In this document: positions 36,525 through 45,639 of the stretch, one piece after another | Numbering within the stretch: the first letter of the stretch is position 1 | How the letters are laid out: every line of letters starts with the position of its first letter | Notes under the pieces: model-generated | Told to the model about the DNA's origin: nothing | Seen by the model: only the letters and a program-made list of their open reading frames with translations | The model's database searches: none | Assembly: GCF_000183425.1 (NCBI RefSeq) | Contig: NC_014759.1 | Span: 2,697,001-2,761,000, forward strand | Source: Marivirga tractuosa DSM 4126 | GTDB lineage: Bacteria > Bacteroidota > Bacteroidia > Cytophagales > Cyclobacteriaceae | DNA: 64,000 bases | Reading direction: 5' to 3' | Position numbers and translations under genes: made by a program

Positions 36525-37712
36525 ATGGATTTAGGGGTAAATATAATTGGGGCTTATCACTCTTCATTTGGCAAATTAGAAGGCGAGACTTTATACACGC
36601 TTTATGAAAAAGCAGTAAAAGGAGCTTTGCAAGATGCAGAAATTGAAGCAGCAGCTATTGATGGAGTATTTGTAGGCAATTACAGTGGAGGAGCTTTCAA
36701 TAGGCAGGAAAATATCGCTTCCTATGGTGTAAATGCTATACCTGAATTGCGCCACAAGCCGATGTATAGAACCGAAACAGCTTGTTCATCTGGTTCTTCT
36801 GCTATTCACATGGCGATTATGGCAATAAAATCAGGCATGATGAAACGCGTTTTAGTGGTTGGATTAGAAAAAATGACGGATTTGGATATTGCTGGAGTCA
36901 CAGAAGCTTTAGCCCTAGCTACTTACTGGCCTGAAGAAGGTAGTAAATCGGTAACAGCTCCCTGCATGTTTGCGGATTTAGCTAAAGGCTGGATGAAAAA
37001 ATACAATTATACCGAAGAACAATTAAGACCTTGGTTAGCTCAAATTTCTTCTAAAGCTTATACTACTGCTGCGGAAAATCCATTAGCCCAATTGCAAAAA
37101 CCAAAATCAGCAGAAGATATACTTTCATTGCCCGATGAAAAGAATCCGATGATATATCAGCCACTTCGACTGCATGATTGTTCATTAGTTTCAGATGGTT
37201 CTGCGGCTTTAGTACTGGAAGATGCCACTTTAAGTAGTGGCAAATCTGTTGCCATCAAAAGTTTCTATAGCGCAGCTGATTATTTGGATAGTTTTGGCAA
37301 AAGTAAATCAGACTACTTTCTGGAAGGTGCAGCTTTTGCGGTGGATAAAGCCTTAAAAGGAGCCGCTCTTAAAATTGAAGATATAAGTCTGGCTGAAGTA
37401 CATGATTGCTTTACCATAACCGAGCTTTTATTGTACAGTGCCATAGGAATTGCTCCTGCAGGCCGTGAATTTGAAGCTCTGGAAAGTGGAAAAGTATTTC
37501 CTGATGGCACATTACCAGTAAATTTATCAGGCGGATTAAAAGCCAAAGGTCATCCCATTGGAGCAACAGGAGTTGGAATGCATGCCTATATTTACAAGCA
37601 GTTGATGCAAGAAGCTTGGGGACATCAAGTAAAAGATGCCCAAAGAGGCCTAGTGGTAAATATTGGAGGTTCTGGTACTAGTAATGCGGTTTCGGTTTTG
37701 GAATCCTTTTAG
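36525..37712 (+). CDS. Thiolase family protein (acetyl-CoA acetyltransferase / SCP2-thiolase-like)
   Basis: 395 residues with a complete thiolase fold. The nucleophilic Cys is in TETACSSGSSAI (near residue 89), the active-site His in VHDCFTITE (near 291) and the second His in [11 protein letters not shown] (near 346). VVNIGGSGTSNAVSVLE closes the protein. The HDCFT motif is closer to SCPx/lipid-transfer thiolases than to PhaA, so it may cleave or join acyl-CoA chains in fatty-acid breakdown rather than make acetoacetyl-CoA. Its 3' end recurs as decayed fragments at 39250 and 45846. Monocistronic; the toxin-antitoxin pair is divergent from it. Confidence 0.88.
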   Translation: MDLGVNIIGAYHSSFGKLEGETLYTLYEKAVKGALQDAEIEAAAIDGVFVGNYSGGAFNRQENIASYGVNAIPELRHKPMYRTETACSSGSSAIHMAIMAIKSGMMKRVLVVGLEKMTDLDIAGVTEALALATYWPEEGSKSVTAPCMFADLAKGWMKKYNYTEEQLRPWLAQISSKAYTTAAENPLAQLQKPKSAEDILSLPDEKNPMIYQPLRLHDCSLVSDGSAALVLEDATLSSGKSVAIKSFYSAADYLDSFGKSKSDYFLEGAAFAVDKALKGAALKIEDISLAEVHDCFTITELLLYSAIGIAPAGREFEALESGKVFPDGTLPVNLSGGLKAKGHPIGATGVGMHAYIYKQLMQEAWGHQVKDAQRGLVVNIGGSGTSNAVSVLESF

Positions 37713-37796
37713 TTTCATCCAAGAGATAAAACGCATGTCCATCAATTTAATCTCCACCTTTATAAATCTTTCTTAAGTTTGTTTAATTTCGTCCCC

Positions 37797-39152
37797 ATGA
37801 AAAAGATCATTTGTACATCTTTTGCCCTGATTATCGGTTTTTCACTAATGGCTAAATCTGGTAAATTAGTGCTTACTGGAGCAGTCCAAAACCAATCTGC
37901 GACCACTATCGCTATCACAGACCTTAACAATCAAAAAATTGCCTCAGCAGAACTAGATGAAAACGGAGATTTCAGCATGTCCTTCAAGTTAGAATATGAC
38001 GGTTACTACTCTTTTGACTATGGTCGCAATGCAACATATATTTATCTGTATCCTAAAGATGAACTGCACATTAGCTTCGATGCCAATAACTTTGAAAGCA
38101 CACTCACTTTTGAAGGAAAGGGTGCGACTCGAAATAATTACTTGGCTAATAAATCAAACGTACAAGCCGAACTCACTAAAGACTTGGAAGCTTTTTATAA
38201 GGTGTCTGAGACGGATTATCTTGAAAACCTAGCAAATGTTAAAACTAGACATGAGGCATTGCTGGCTACCTATGATGTGCAAGAATTCTTTAGAAATGCA
38301 GAAAAAAGAGCTTTAGAGTATAACCGCTTGCTAAATATTCAGAATTATAAGACCAGCTATAAATTCTACCTTGGGGAAGATATTTCACCATCAGATGAAT
38401 TTTATGCGCCCATTAGTTCTGTGGATTTAGGAGATGAGGAGGAATATAAGAAACAGCCATATTACCGTTATTTGGTAAACTCAGTTTGGAGCGATCGCAT
38501 CGCAGCTGCCTCTGATGTAGATGGTATGTTGGGTGTTTTGAGCCAAGTGTCTTCCCAAGCTGTACTTATTAGTTTGGTAAACGGATTTTATTCAAAGATC
38601 TCTTCAAGTGAAGATCGCGCTAAAGATTACCTCAATCTTATCAAACGTGTAACTACGCACCAGCCTTTTATTGATGCGGCAGAAAAAAGATACCAAGAAG
38701 TAATTAGTGAGAAAGGCTTAACTCAAGGTGATATTTCTCCGGAATTCAATTATGAAACAGTGGATGGCAACACTGTTAGTTTGAGCGACCTAAAAGGAAA
38801 ATACGTATACATCGATGTTTGGGCTACCTGGTGCGGACCTTGCATCAAACAAATACCCTATCTGAAGGAACTGGAAGAACTATATCAGGATAAGAATGTA
38901 GTTTTTGTGAGTATCTCCGTTGATAAAGAGACCGCCAAAAATAAATGGAAAAAGATGATAGCAGAAAAAGAACTTGGAGGACTGCAACTCTTTGCTGATA
39001 AGTCCTTCGATAGTGAATTTATGGAAGCCTATGCAGTCAATTCTATTCCACGTTTCATCTTGATAGATCCTGATGGGAAGATTGTTAATCCTGAAGCACC
39101 AAGGCCGTCCTTCCAGAAAACCAGAAAGCTTTTAGATAGCTTATTAAAGTAG
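37797..39152 (+). CDS. TlpA-like thiol:disulfide oxidoreductase with N-terminal DUF4369-like domain
   Basis: A secreted protein of about 451 residues started at 37797 (MKKIICTSFALIIGFSLMA, signal peptide) rather than six codons earlier. The N-terminal ~110 residues form a beta-rich domain like DUF4369 (GKLVLTGAVQNQSATTIAI). A helical middle domain follows. The C-terminal ~140 residues are an AhpC/TlpA thioredoxin fold with the redox motif CGPC in VWATWCGPCIKQIPY (near residue 345) and cis-Pro in SIPRFILIDPDG. This is the standard Bacteroidota TlpA architecture, acting as a periplasmic reductant for cytochrome maturation or protein thiols. Confidence 0.88.
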   Translation: MKKIICTSFALIIGFSLMAKSGKLVLTGAVQNQSATTIAITDLNNQKIASAELDENGDFSMSFKLEYDGYYSFDYGRNATYIYLYPKDELHISFDANNFESTLTFEGKGATRNNYLANKSNVQAELTKDLEAFYKVSETDYLENLANVKTRHEALLATYDVQEFFRNAEKRALEYNRLLNIQNYKTSYKFYLGEDISPSDEFYAPISSVDLGDEEEYKKQPYYRYLVNSVWSDRIAAASDVDGMLGVLSQVSSQAVLISLVNGFYSKISSSEDRAKDYLNLIKRVTTHQPFIDAAEKRYQEVISEKGLTQGDISPEFNYETVDGNTVSLSDLKGKYVYIDVWATWCGPCIKQIPYLKELEELYQDKNVVFVSISVDKETAKNKWKKMIAEKELGGLQLFADKSFDSEFMEAYAVNSIPRFILIDPDGKIVNPEAPRPSFQKTRKLLDSLLK

Positions 39153-39249
39153 TTTTAGGTTTTAAAATTCCCGTATTTATACTGTTTCATGGCTAAATGG
39201 ATTTCTACCATCCTCTACTTCCCATTAAAATTTAATATCCCACTGAAAA

Positions 39250-39364
39250 ACAGCAGTAGGAATGCATGACAACATCAACAAACAACTGGTGCAACAAGCC
39301 TGGGCAAAACAAATGAAAAATGTCCAAACAGGCTTAGCGGTGAATATTGGAGGCTCGATGGGTG
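39250..39364 (+). pseudogene. Thiolase C-terminal remnant
   Basis: A fragment whose frame reads AVGMH..., then KQLVQQAW, TGLAVNIGGS, corresponding to residues ~355-392 of the thiolase at 36525 (GVGMHAYIYKQLMQEAW, RGLVVNIGGSG). Upstream thiolase sequence is missing, and the 3' end runs into the stop region of the convergent PLP-enzyme gene. The open frame to 39471 is only an accident of the antisense PLP gene. Codon-level differences are numerous while residues are conserved, so it descends from a diverged thiolase paralogue, not a fresh copy of the neighbour. Confidence 0.75.
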
Positions 39365-41209
39365 CTACATTTGCCCCACAAAATCCGAAAAAACCTTCTT
39401 ATGGTGCTCCAAATCCAAATCAGGAGAAACGGATACTCTGGCGATATAATCCTTGTCAGATTCCTTTGTAGTTCCTTGTGTGGAAGTTGCAGGAATTGTC
39501 CAGTAACAGCCTTTTAGCTGACCATAACTCACACAGTATTTACTTTCCTCAGGAATTTCCGTGATCATCATATTGATCAGTTTAAGATTTAGAGCTCTCT
39601 TATAGTTTTCTCTTTCTTCCTCTGTTTCGCCTTTGGTAGGAAGGTCTAAAGAAAAGACTGAAGGCGTAAAATCTTGCTCTGCTAATTCTTCTGAAACGAA
39701 ATTGATCTTAGCTGTTGGTAAAACTTCTTTGATGTGATTTACAAATTCCCTTGTATTTTTATAAGCATCCACAATTCTTTGGTTCATGGAAGGCAATTGC
39801 TCAGCTAATATTTCAGTTTGCAGATCGGTAGCTTCATTATCGCAAAGGATTAAATGCTTTTCTATATTTCTCATCAAATCAGATCCTTTTTGATTTGATG
39901 AAACATAACCTGCCGTGCATTTTCCACCACTTGGAAACTTAGATCCGCTTACATAAGAAATCACACGGATGTCCGAAAGAATCCCATCTTCGCTTAAAAA
40001 TTGAATGTTCGGACAAAAGGTTTGATCTAAAATAAATACCGGATCAATTGCCTTTTCACCATATGGAGTTTTTCGCTCTTTACTAAGTGCGGCTCTTAAT
40101 TGCTCCATATCTGGAACTTCCACTCTTGGGTTTGTTGGAATTTCCGCAATGATATAAGGAACTGCATTTTCTTGTGCTACACGATCTAAAACTTTATCCG
40201 TGCTTTGCACCATATCATTATCGCCATCTACTGGAAGATCCAAGATTTCGACATTTGGAATGCATGCCGCTACTCTTCTAGCTTGGTCATTTGTTCCACC
40301 ATAGCAATTAGGGGGAACTATAATTTTGATTTCTTTGCCAGGGTGATTTTGCAATGCCTCCTCAACTAAGCCCATCATGATGGCATATTGTACGGAAAGA
40401 CCACAATTTCCTAATAAAGCTTTTGTATCTGCAGCTGTTATTTTTTTAATGGAATCTAAAACGGAAGCTTTATCTGATTCGAATTTAGCTTTGTCGTGCT
40501 TCGGTGGATTTTGACCTTGCAATAATTGCAAAGCAGTATAACAATTTTGAGGTGTCATACTTATCGTTTCTCTTCTTCGCACATGCTGAATTGCAGAAAT
40601 GTAAGCTTCATTTTGTTCTCCATTCACCAATATAATACTTCCTAATTGGCTATGGATACTGAGATAAAAATCAATATTTTCGTTGAGGGTTACTTTTCCT
40701 ATTTCATCATTTTGTGAAATAAAAATAGTGCTGCCGTCAAATGCAGAAATATCTTCTATATTTTCAACTTGCTTTAATTCAAAATTGTAGTTATAAACAG
40801 ATTTTACCGTTTCCAAATCAAAATAAGAAGGTAATTCACCTTTATAAGCAATTATTGTTTTCTTTTCATCAAATAGATTTTTTCTTAGTACCGCTAAAAT
40901 CGGAACTGTCCTTGATGAAAAACTGATGACCTGATCAGCTTTTAAGTTGTTAAGTTTAGCAATTCCCCATTCCAATACGGAAGATAAAGGATGCCCTAAT
41001 CGAATATAATCATAAGCAGTCGGCAGGGCACTTAGTTTGGAAGTCTCAGCATCCTCCTGAGAATATAGTCTTTCAAAACGCTCCAAAAATTCTGTTTTGG
41101 CTAAGTCTTCCTTATAAATATCCAATCTATGGGTGGTGAGTTTCAACCAATCAGATGGAACATTTTTCACTACATTATCTATATAATTCAGGGCTCTGCT
41201 ATCGTTCAT
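39365..41209 (-). CDS. Cys/Met metabolism-type PLP-dependent enzyme
   Basis: A 614-residue cytoplasmic protein distantly like cystathionine gamma-synthase/beta-lyase. The probable PLP-binding Lys is in YVSGSKFPSGG (near residue 425), after a DPVFILDQTFCPN stretch that carries the cofactor-binding Asp. IIVPPNCYGGTNDQARRV near residue 300 fits the substrate-binding segment of the family. The first ~200 residues lack similarity I recognise and make it longer than the usual 380-430 residue enzymes. It may act on cysteine, cystathionine or O-acyl-homoserine, but the extra domain leaves this open. Its stop overlaps the edge of the thiolase remnant. Confidence 0.75.
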   Translation of the reverse strand: MNDSRALNYIDNVVKNVPSDWLKLTTHRLDIYKEDLAKTEFLERFERLYSQEDAETSKLSALPTAYDYIRLGHPLSSVLEWGIAKLNNLKADQVISFSSRTVPILAVLRKNLFDEKKTIIAYKGELPSYFDLETVKSVYNYNFELKQVENIEDISAFDGSTIFISQNDEIGKVTLNENIDFYLSIHSQLGSIILVNGEQNEAYISAIQHVRRRETISMTPQNCYTALQLLQGQNPPKHDKAKFESDKASVLDSIKKITAADTKALLGNCGLSVQYAIMMGLVEEALQNHPGKEIKIIVPPNCYGGTNDQARRVAACIPNVEILDLPVDGDNDMVQSTDKVLDRVAQENAVPYIIAEIPTNPRVEVPDMEQLRAALSKERKTPYGEKAIDPVFILDQTFCPNIQFLSEDGILSDIRVISYVSGSKFPSGGKCTAGYVSSNQKGSDLMRNIEKHLILCDNEATDLQTEILAEQLPSMNQRIVDAYKNTREFVNHIKEVLPTAKINFVSEELAEQDFTPSVFSLDLPTKGETEEERENYKRALNLKLINMMITEIPEESKYCVSYGQLKGCYWTIPATSTQGTTKESDKDYIARVSVSPDLDLEHHKKVFSDFVGQM

Positions 41210-41300
41210 TATCTTCTTTTGCTATTAGATGTTTCCGTATAATACTCGTGTTATAAATAGATGTTGTCCTAATTTGTTTTTAGGTGCACAAAAGTAAAAC

Positions 41301-41338
41301 AATTTGTAGAGACGCGATGCATCGCGTCTCTACAAATT
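41301..41338. repeat. Perfect 38-bp palindrome (GTAGAGACGCGAT family)
   Basis: Positions 41301-41319 are exactly complementary to 41320-41338, core GACGCGATGCATCGCGTC. GTAGAGACGCGAT palindromes of this kind occur as dispersed repeats in other bacterial groups, notably cyanobacteria. It is GC-rich against AT-rich surroundings, in the 221-bp gap between two minus-strand genes. No gene overlaps it. Confidence 0.8.
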
Positions 41339-41430
41339 CCCCCAATCATTAAATGTATCCCCCCGCCAATTCCGCGGATTATATTTAATATATTCTGAAA
41401 TACGAATTTTAAACTTTTCACAATTAAGAA

Positions 41431-43287
41431 CTAATTCTCAACCATCATACTGCTCGATTCTACCAGCTTGATGAATTCAATTCTATAACCATTTTCATCT
41501 TTTCCTTTTGCACTTCTGGCCAAATCTGTCACTAGCTTATAATCCCCTTTTTCAATATAATCCGAATCCTTTAAAAGCATCCCATAAGTAGCCACAGCAG
41601 CCGACCAACGAAAGTTATCTGAAGTTTTATCAAGGGCCCTAACACTATTGTCTACCGTTTTCACAATTAACTTACTGACCTCTCCATCAGGCGCTTTATA
41701 TCTGAATTTTACGGTGAGTAACTCGTCACCATAATTGCTCTGTTCTGTTTTTCCTTTATTCTGCTGATACTTCAAATCATCGATAGGTTTAAAATAACTA
41801 TCCACCCCTTTAGGGATAATTTCATATAAAGCCGTAACCGTATGACCAGAACCTAGCTCCCCAGCGTCTTTTTTATCATTGTTAAAATCCTCATTATTGA
41901 GCTTTCTATTTTCGTAGCCAATTAGTCGATAGGCTGTAACGTTGGCGGGGTTAAACTCTACCTGTATTTTCACATCTTTGGCAATGGTAAAGAGAGTACC
42001 TCCAAACTCATTCACTAATACCTTTTTCGCTTCTAAAATATTGTCGATATATGCATAATTGCCATTACCTTTGTCAGCCAATATTTCCATTTTTGAATCC
42101 TTGTAGTTACCCATTCCAAAGCCTAAAACTGTAAGAAAGACGCCTTCTTTTCTTTTCTTCTCAATCAAATCTTCCATGGCTTCATTTGAACTTGCTCCCA
42201 CATTAAAGTCACCATCAGTAGCTAAAATGATGCGATTGTTGCCTTCTTTTATGAAATTTTCTTTCGCAATTTTATAAGCTAATTCTATGCCTGCTCCACC
42301 GGCAGTAGAACCACCTGCCTGTAAATTCTGTAAAGCTTCAATAATTTTGTCTTTTTCGTTGCCAGAAGTGGGAGGAAGCACACATCCTGCTGCACCAGCA
42401 TACACCACAATAGATACCTTATCCTCTTCTCGTAGCTGGTCAACCAACATTTTCAGGCCTGATTTCAGCAAGGGCAGTTTATTTTGAGCAAACATAGAAC
42501 CTGACACATCTAATAGAAAAACCAGATTGGAAGCTGGCAGATTTTCTGTGGGGATCACCTTACCCTGCAAGCCTATGTGCACAAGTTGATGCTTTTTGTT
42601 CCAAGGTGCTTGCGAAACTTCCGTATTGATAGAAAATGGGTCTTGACCGCTTGGTTGTTTGTAGTCATAATTGAAGTAGTTAATCATTTCCTCTATTCTC
42701 ACTGCATCTTTAGGTGGATTTTGACCACTGTTGATAAATCTTCTCATATTAGAGTAAGAAGCAGCATCTACATCTATTGAAAAAGTGGACAGCGGATTTT
42801 GGGTAGCTTCCTGAAAAGTATTTTCGTCAAGACCTTGGTATTCTTCAGTATTAGAATTATGGTAGGGTGCTTCAGCATCTACTGGGAAATAACTTTGATC
42901 GGCTTGATAGCTTGCCACTTTTCTTTTTGAGAATATATTCCGCGAAGGAGTACCCGTGACTACCACTTCCGATAATTGGGCAACATCAGCTTTCAATTGC
43001 ACATCAATAACACTTCGCCCTTTTATCAGCACTTCCTTTTTCTCCATTCCAATGTAGCTAAAAACTAATATGCCTTTTAGAGAAGGCACCTTGATGGAGT
43101 ATTCTCCATATAAATCAGTAGTCACCCCTGTTGAAGACCCTTTCAGTAATACATTGACTCCCGGTAAATCTTCGCCACTATTGAAATCTGTGACTTTCCC
43201 GCTGATAGTGATTGATTGTGCAGCTAACATAGCTGAACTGATCAAAATAAGACAGCTTATTCTTATTACATCCCTTAACTTTTCCAT
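41431..43287 (-). CDS. VWA (YfbK-type) protein with N-terminal CarboxypepD_reg-like domain
   Basis: About 618 residues, started at 43287 (MEKLRDVIRISCLILISSAM, signal peptide); the frame extends 38 codons upstream without need. Domain order: a CarboxypepD_reg-like beta-sandwich (ITISGKVTDFNSGEDLPGV to LKADVAQLSEVVVTGTP, residues ~25-110), a YfbK N-terminal segment (NPLSTFSIDVDAASYSNMRR, ~160), a VWA domain with the metal site DVSGS (near 258), and a C-terminal DUF3520-like part. It is divergent from the ECF sigma operon whose second gene carries the same CarboxypepD_reg-like domain. It is envelope-exposed and probably regulated by that sigma factor. Confidence 0.87.
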   Translation of the reverse strand: MEKLRDVIRISCLILISSAMLAAQSITISGKVTDFNSGEDLPGVNVLLKGSSTGVTTDLYGEYSIKVPSLKGILVFSYIGMEKKEVLIKGRSVIDVQLKADVAQLSEVVVTGTPSRNIFSKRKVASYQADQSYFPVDAEAPYHNSNTEEYQGLDENTFQEATQNPLSTFSIDVDAASYSNMRRFINSGQNPPKDAVRIEEMINYFNYDYKQPSGQDPFSINTEVSQAPWNKKHQLVHIGLQGKVIPTENLPASNLVFLLDVSGSMFAQNKLPLLKSGLKMLVDQLREEDKVSIVVYAGAAGCVLPPTSGNEKDKIIEALQNLQAGGSTAGGAGIELAYKIAKENFIKEGNNRIILATDGDFNVGASSNEAMEDLIEKKRKEGVFLTVLGFGMGNYKDSKMEILADKGNGNYAYIDNILEAKKVLVNEFGGTLFTIAKDVKIQVEFNPANVTAYRLIGYENRKLNNEDFNNDKKDAGELGSGHTVTALYEIIPKGVDSYFKPIDDLKYQQNKGKTEQSNYGDELLTVKFRYKAPDGEVSKLIVKTVDNSVRALDKTSDNFRWSAAVATYGMLLKDSDYIEKGDYKLVTDLARSAKGKDENGYRIEFIKLVESSSMMVEN

Positions 43288-43549
43288 GATCGATAATTTT
43301 ATGTGAAACATTTTTGTATACAGGATGCAGGCTCTACATAAATTCCATAAAAATATTTTCAGTTTTTTATTTATTGAAAAGAAGCTAGAAGTAATAATCA
43401 ATCAAATAATCATATAAAACTCTATAAATCAAGCGTATGTGAATAAATTTAACTTTGCGATTTACTACTGAATTAAACTTAGAATTTCAGTTTTCTGTAT
43501 TTTATTGACATATAAAAAATTAACTTAGCAAATTCCACAGCAGGATTGA
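43288..43549. promoter_or_regulatory. Divergent promoter region between the VWA gene and the ECF sigma gene
   Basis: 262 bp of AT-rich DNA separate two divergent starts. Shared ECF-dependent promoters would be expected here if the sigma factor controls both. TTGACATATAA near 43506 is the most promoter-like element, but I cannot define the sites. Confidence 0.35.
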
Positions 43550-44125
43550 GTGACAGATAAAAACGACATACAAGAAGAAAAACTATTGCTTGAACAATTC
43601 CGAGAAACTCAGGATCTTGATCTGTTGGGCAAGTTATACCAACCTTATATGCATCTGGTTTATGGAGTTTGTCTAAAATATTTGAAAGACAAAGCTTCAG
43701 CCCAGGATGCTGTGATGGCTATTTTTGAAGAGTTAGTGATAAAACTTCCCAAGCACGAGGTGGAAAACTTTAAAAGTTGGCTTTACGTGCTAAGCAAAAA
43801 CCATTGCTTAATGGAATTGAGAAAGCAAAATCGTCAAAAAACGGATAGTTTTGATTTTTCAGACCTTGAGCTTATGGAAAATGGTCAATTGAAGCATCAT
43901 GAAGAAGACTATGCTGTTCAGGACGACAATCTGGAAAAATTAACTGCATGTATTGCGCAATTAAAGAAAGAACAAAGGCAATGCGTGGAGTTGTTCTACT
44001 TGGACAAAAAGAGTTATCAAGAAATTACGGATAGTACTTCTTACGAATTAAAGAAAGTGAAAAGCTACATACAAAATGCGAAACGAAATTTAAAACAGTG
44101 CATGGAACAAGGTGAAGAAAGATAA
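43550..44125 (+). CDS. ECF-type RNA polymerase sigma factor
   Basis: A 191-residue sigma-70 family factor with a GTG start (the first in-frame start before region 2). Region 2 lies at about residues 20-95 (LYQPYMHLVYGVCLKYLKD, then VENFKSWLYVLSKNHCLMEL). Region 4 is at about 130-185 (CIAQLKKEQRQCVELFYLDK, SYQEITDSTSYELKKVKSYI). The next gene overlaps by 14 nt and encodes an anti-sigma-like membrane protein. It should direct transcription of an envelope regulon, most plausibly including the divergent VWA gene. Confidence 0.9.
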   Translation: MTDKNDIQEEKLLLEQFRETQDLDLLGKLYQPYMHLVYGVCLKYLKDKASAQDAVMAIFEELVIKLPKHEVENFKSWLYVLSKNHCLMELRKQNRQKTDSFDFSDLELMENGQLKHHEEDYAVQDDNLEKLTACIAQLKKEQRQCVELFYLDKKSYQEITDSTSYELKKVKSYIQNAKRNLKQCMEQGEER

Positions 44126-45482
44126 AAACCATAGTGACCCTATTCGAGACCTGAGCATAGAAAAAATGCAAGCGTATCTTGATGGCACTTTAAGTCCTGA
44201 AGAGCAGCATCAAGTTGAAAAATATTTGCTGAATCATCCTTTCGAGGCAGAGGCTATGGAAGGTTATTTAGAAAATCCAGATGCGCTGCATGATTTGCCA
44301 AGTCTTAAGGCCAATTTAAGGGCTAGAACTACACCTAAGCAAGAACAAAAAATAATTCCTTTGTGGAGAAAAGCATTGCCATATGCTGCCGTCTTCTTAT
44401 TGCTTATTATTTCTAGCGTACTCATTATCAATTTTTTTCAGCAAGATGAATCATTTACTCCCTTGGCTATTAAATCGGAAGAGGCCGTAAAATTTGAAAA
44501 AAATGAAAGCCCTGCAAACCCGCCCAGCCCTTTACAAGCTGAGAAAATAGAAAAGGAAGCAGAGAATCTACCAAAGGCAACAGTTGAAAGTAATGAATCT
44601 GAAAGTAAACAAGAAATAGAAGTGCCTATCAAAATAGTCGAAGATGCTGAACGCATTGCTCAAAATGAACCGATCAGTATTGAAGAGGATTTAATTGTTT
44701 CAGAGAATGCTGTTCCTTATGAAGATAGCTTTCAAGAGTTAAATAAGGACTCAATTGTGGAAAAAGTAGCAGAAATTGAGGCTGAACAAAGCAAACCTTC
44801 AGCAGCAAGAAGTAAAAAGGCCAATGAATTGGCATCTTCTATCGCTCCAACTAATGATGAAACGGATCAAGCAGATATTAGAAAAGTTGCTGTCTCCCCA
44901 AGGATTTCAGGAGAAGTGCTAGATGCTGAAACGGGAGAGGCTATTCCAGGAGCTAATGTAATAGTCAAGGGTACTTCCATAGCCACTAGCACTGATTTAG
45001 ATGGCATTTTTGAGATTGAAGCAGAGCTAAATGATGTTCTCATCGTGAATTTTATAGGCATGGAACAGCAAGAATTTGTTGTAAGTGAAGAGAAGGATAA
45101 TAAGATATTCTTAAACGCAGATGTTGCTCAATTAAGCGAAGTCGTTGTTACAAGTGTCGGCCAAGGGAAAGAAGAAGACAATACCTATAGTGCAGCAAGA
45201 CCCAGCATCGGTTTTTCTGATTACCGTGATTATCTCAAAGATAATTTAAGATATCCTACAAAAGCCATGCAGGAGGGCACAGAAGGAAGAGTCAGATTAA
45301 AATTAAGTATCAATACCTCTGGTACTATTACGGAGATAGAGGTACTAAAAGGACTGGGAAATGGCTGTGATGAAGAGGCAATACGCTTAATCAAAGAAGG
45401 ACCAAGATGGGAACCTGCTAAAAAGGGAGATACCTCCGTGGCTTCAAGCAAGAAAATTACGGTTCGGTTTAAAATTGAATAA
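44112..45482 (+). CDS. Anti-sigma-like membrane protein with CarboxypepD_reg-like and TonB C-terminal domains
   Basis: 456 residues with a GTG start, overlapping the sigma gene. A cytoplasmic ~80-residue segment (MQAYLDGTLSPEEQHQVEKY) has the helical zinc-finger-like anti-sigma layout without the Cys/His set. A transmembrane helix (YAAVFLLLIISSVLIINFF, residues ~91-109) and an acidic low-complexity linker follow. Then come a CarboxypepD_reg-like domain (~265-350, GEVLDAETGEAIPGANVIVK, ADVAQLSEVVVT) and a TonB_C domain (~370-456, EGRVRLKLSINTSGTITEI, ending VRFKIE). The layout suggests a signal transducer that senses the periplasm and releases the sigma factor. A family-wide fusion of this kind occurs in Bacteroidota. 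Confidence 0.82.
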   Translation: MKKDKNHSDPIRDLSIEKMQAYLDGTLSPEEQHQVEKYLLNHPFEAEAMEGYLENPDALHDLPSLKANLRARTTPKQEQKIIPLWRKALPYAAVFLLLIISSVLIINFFQQDESFTPLAIKSEEAVKFEKNESPANPPSPLQAEKIEKEAENLPKATVESNESESKQEIEVPIKIVEDAERIAQNEPISIEEDLIVSENAVPYEDSFQELNKDSIVEKVAEIEAEQSKPSAARSKKANELASSIAPTNDETDQADIRKVAVSPRISGEVLDAETGEAIPGANVIVKGTSIATSTDLDGIFEIEAELNDVLIVNFIGMEQQEFVVSEEKDNKIFLNADVAQLSEVVVTSVGQGKEEDNTYSAARPSIGFSDYRDYLKDNLRYPTKAMQEGTEGRVRLKLSINTSGTITEIEVLKGLGNGCDEEAIRLIKEGPRWEPAKKGDTSVASSKKITVRFKIE

Positions 45483-45602
45483 AACATCTGCTGTTGTTGT
45501 ATCTGTTCTTTCTTAGTTGTAAAATCAAACTCGCTTAGCAGTGAACCTTACTTTTAAGATTAGTTATCCTTAAAAATACATCTAGCCATCCTATAACCTT
45601 TC

Positions 45603-45610
45603 TATATTTG
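45603..45610 (+). promoter_or_regulatory. TAnnTTTG box ahead of the chimeric ORF
   Basis: TATATTTG matches the Bacteroidota -7 consensus, 30 bp before the ATG of the UvrA-thiolase chimera. The intact UvrA-like gene lacks a match at the same place. It may be a surviving promoter of the lost paralogue. Confidence 0.35.
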
Positions 45611-45639
45611 TCCGTTCAAAAGAGAAACAAAAAATCTTT

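Noticed and set aside
39262..39471. 69-residue plus-strand ORF as a gene
   Set aside because: Its first part is the thiolase remnant; the rest is antisense to the end of the PLP enzyme.
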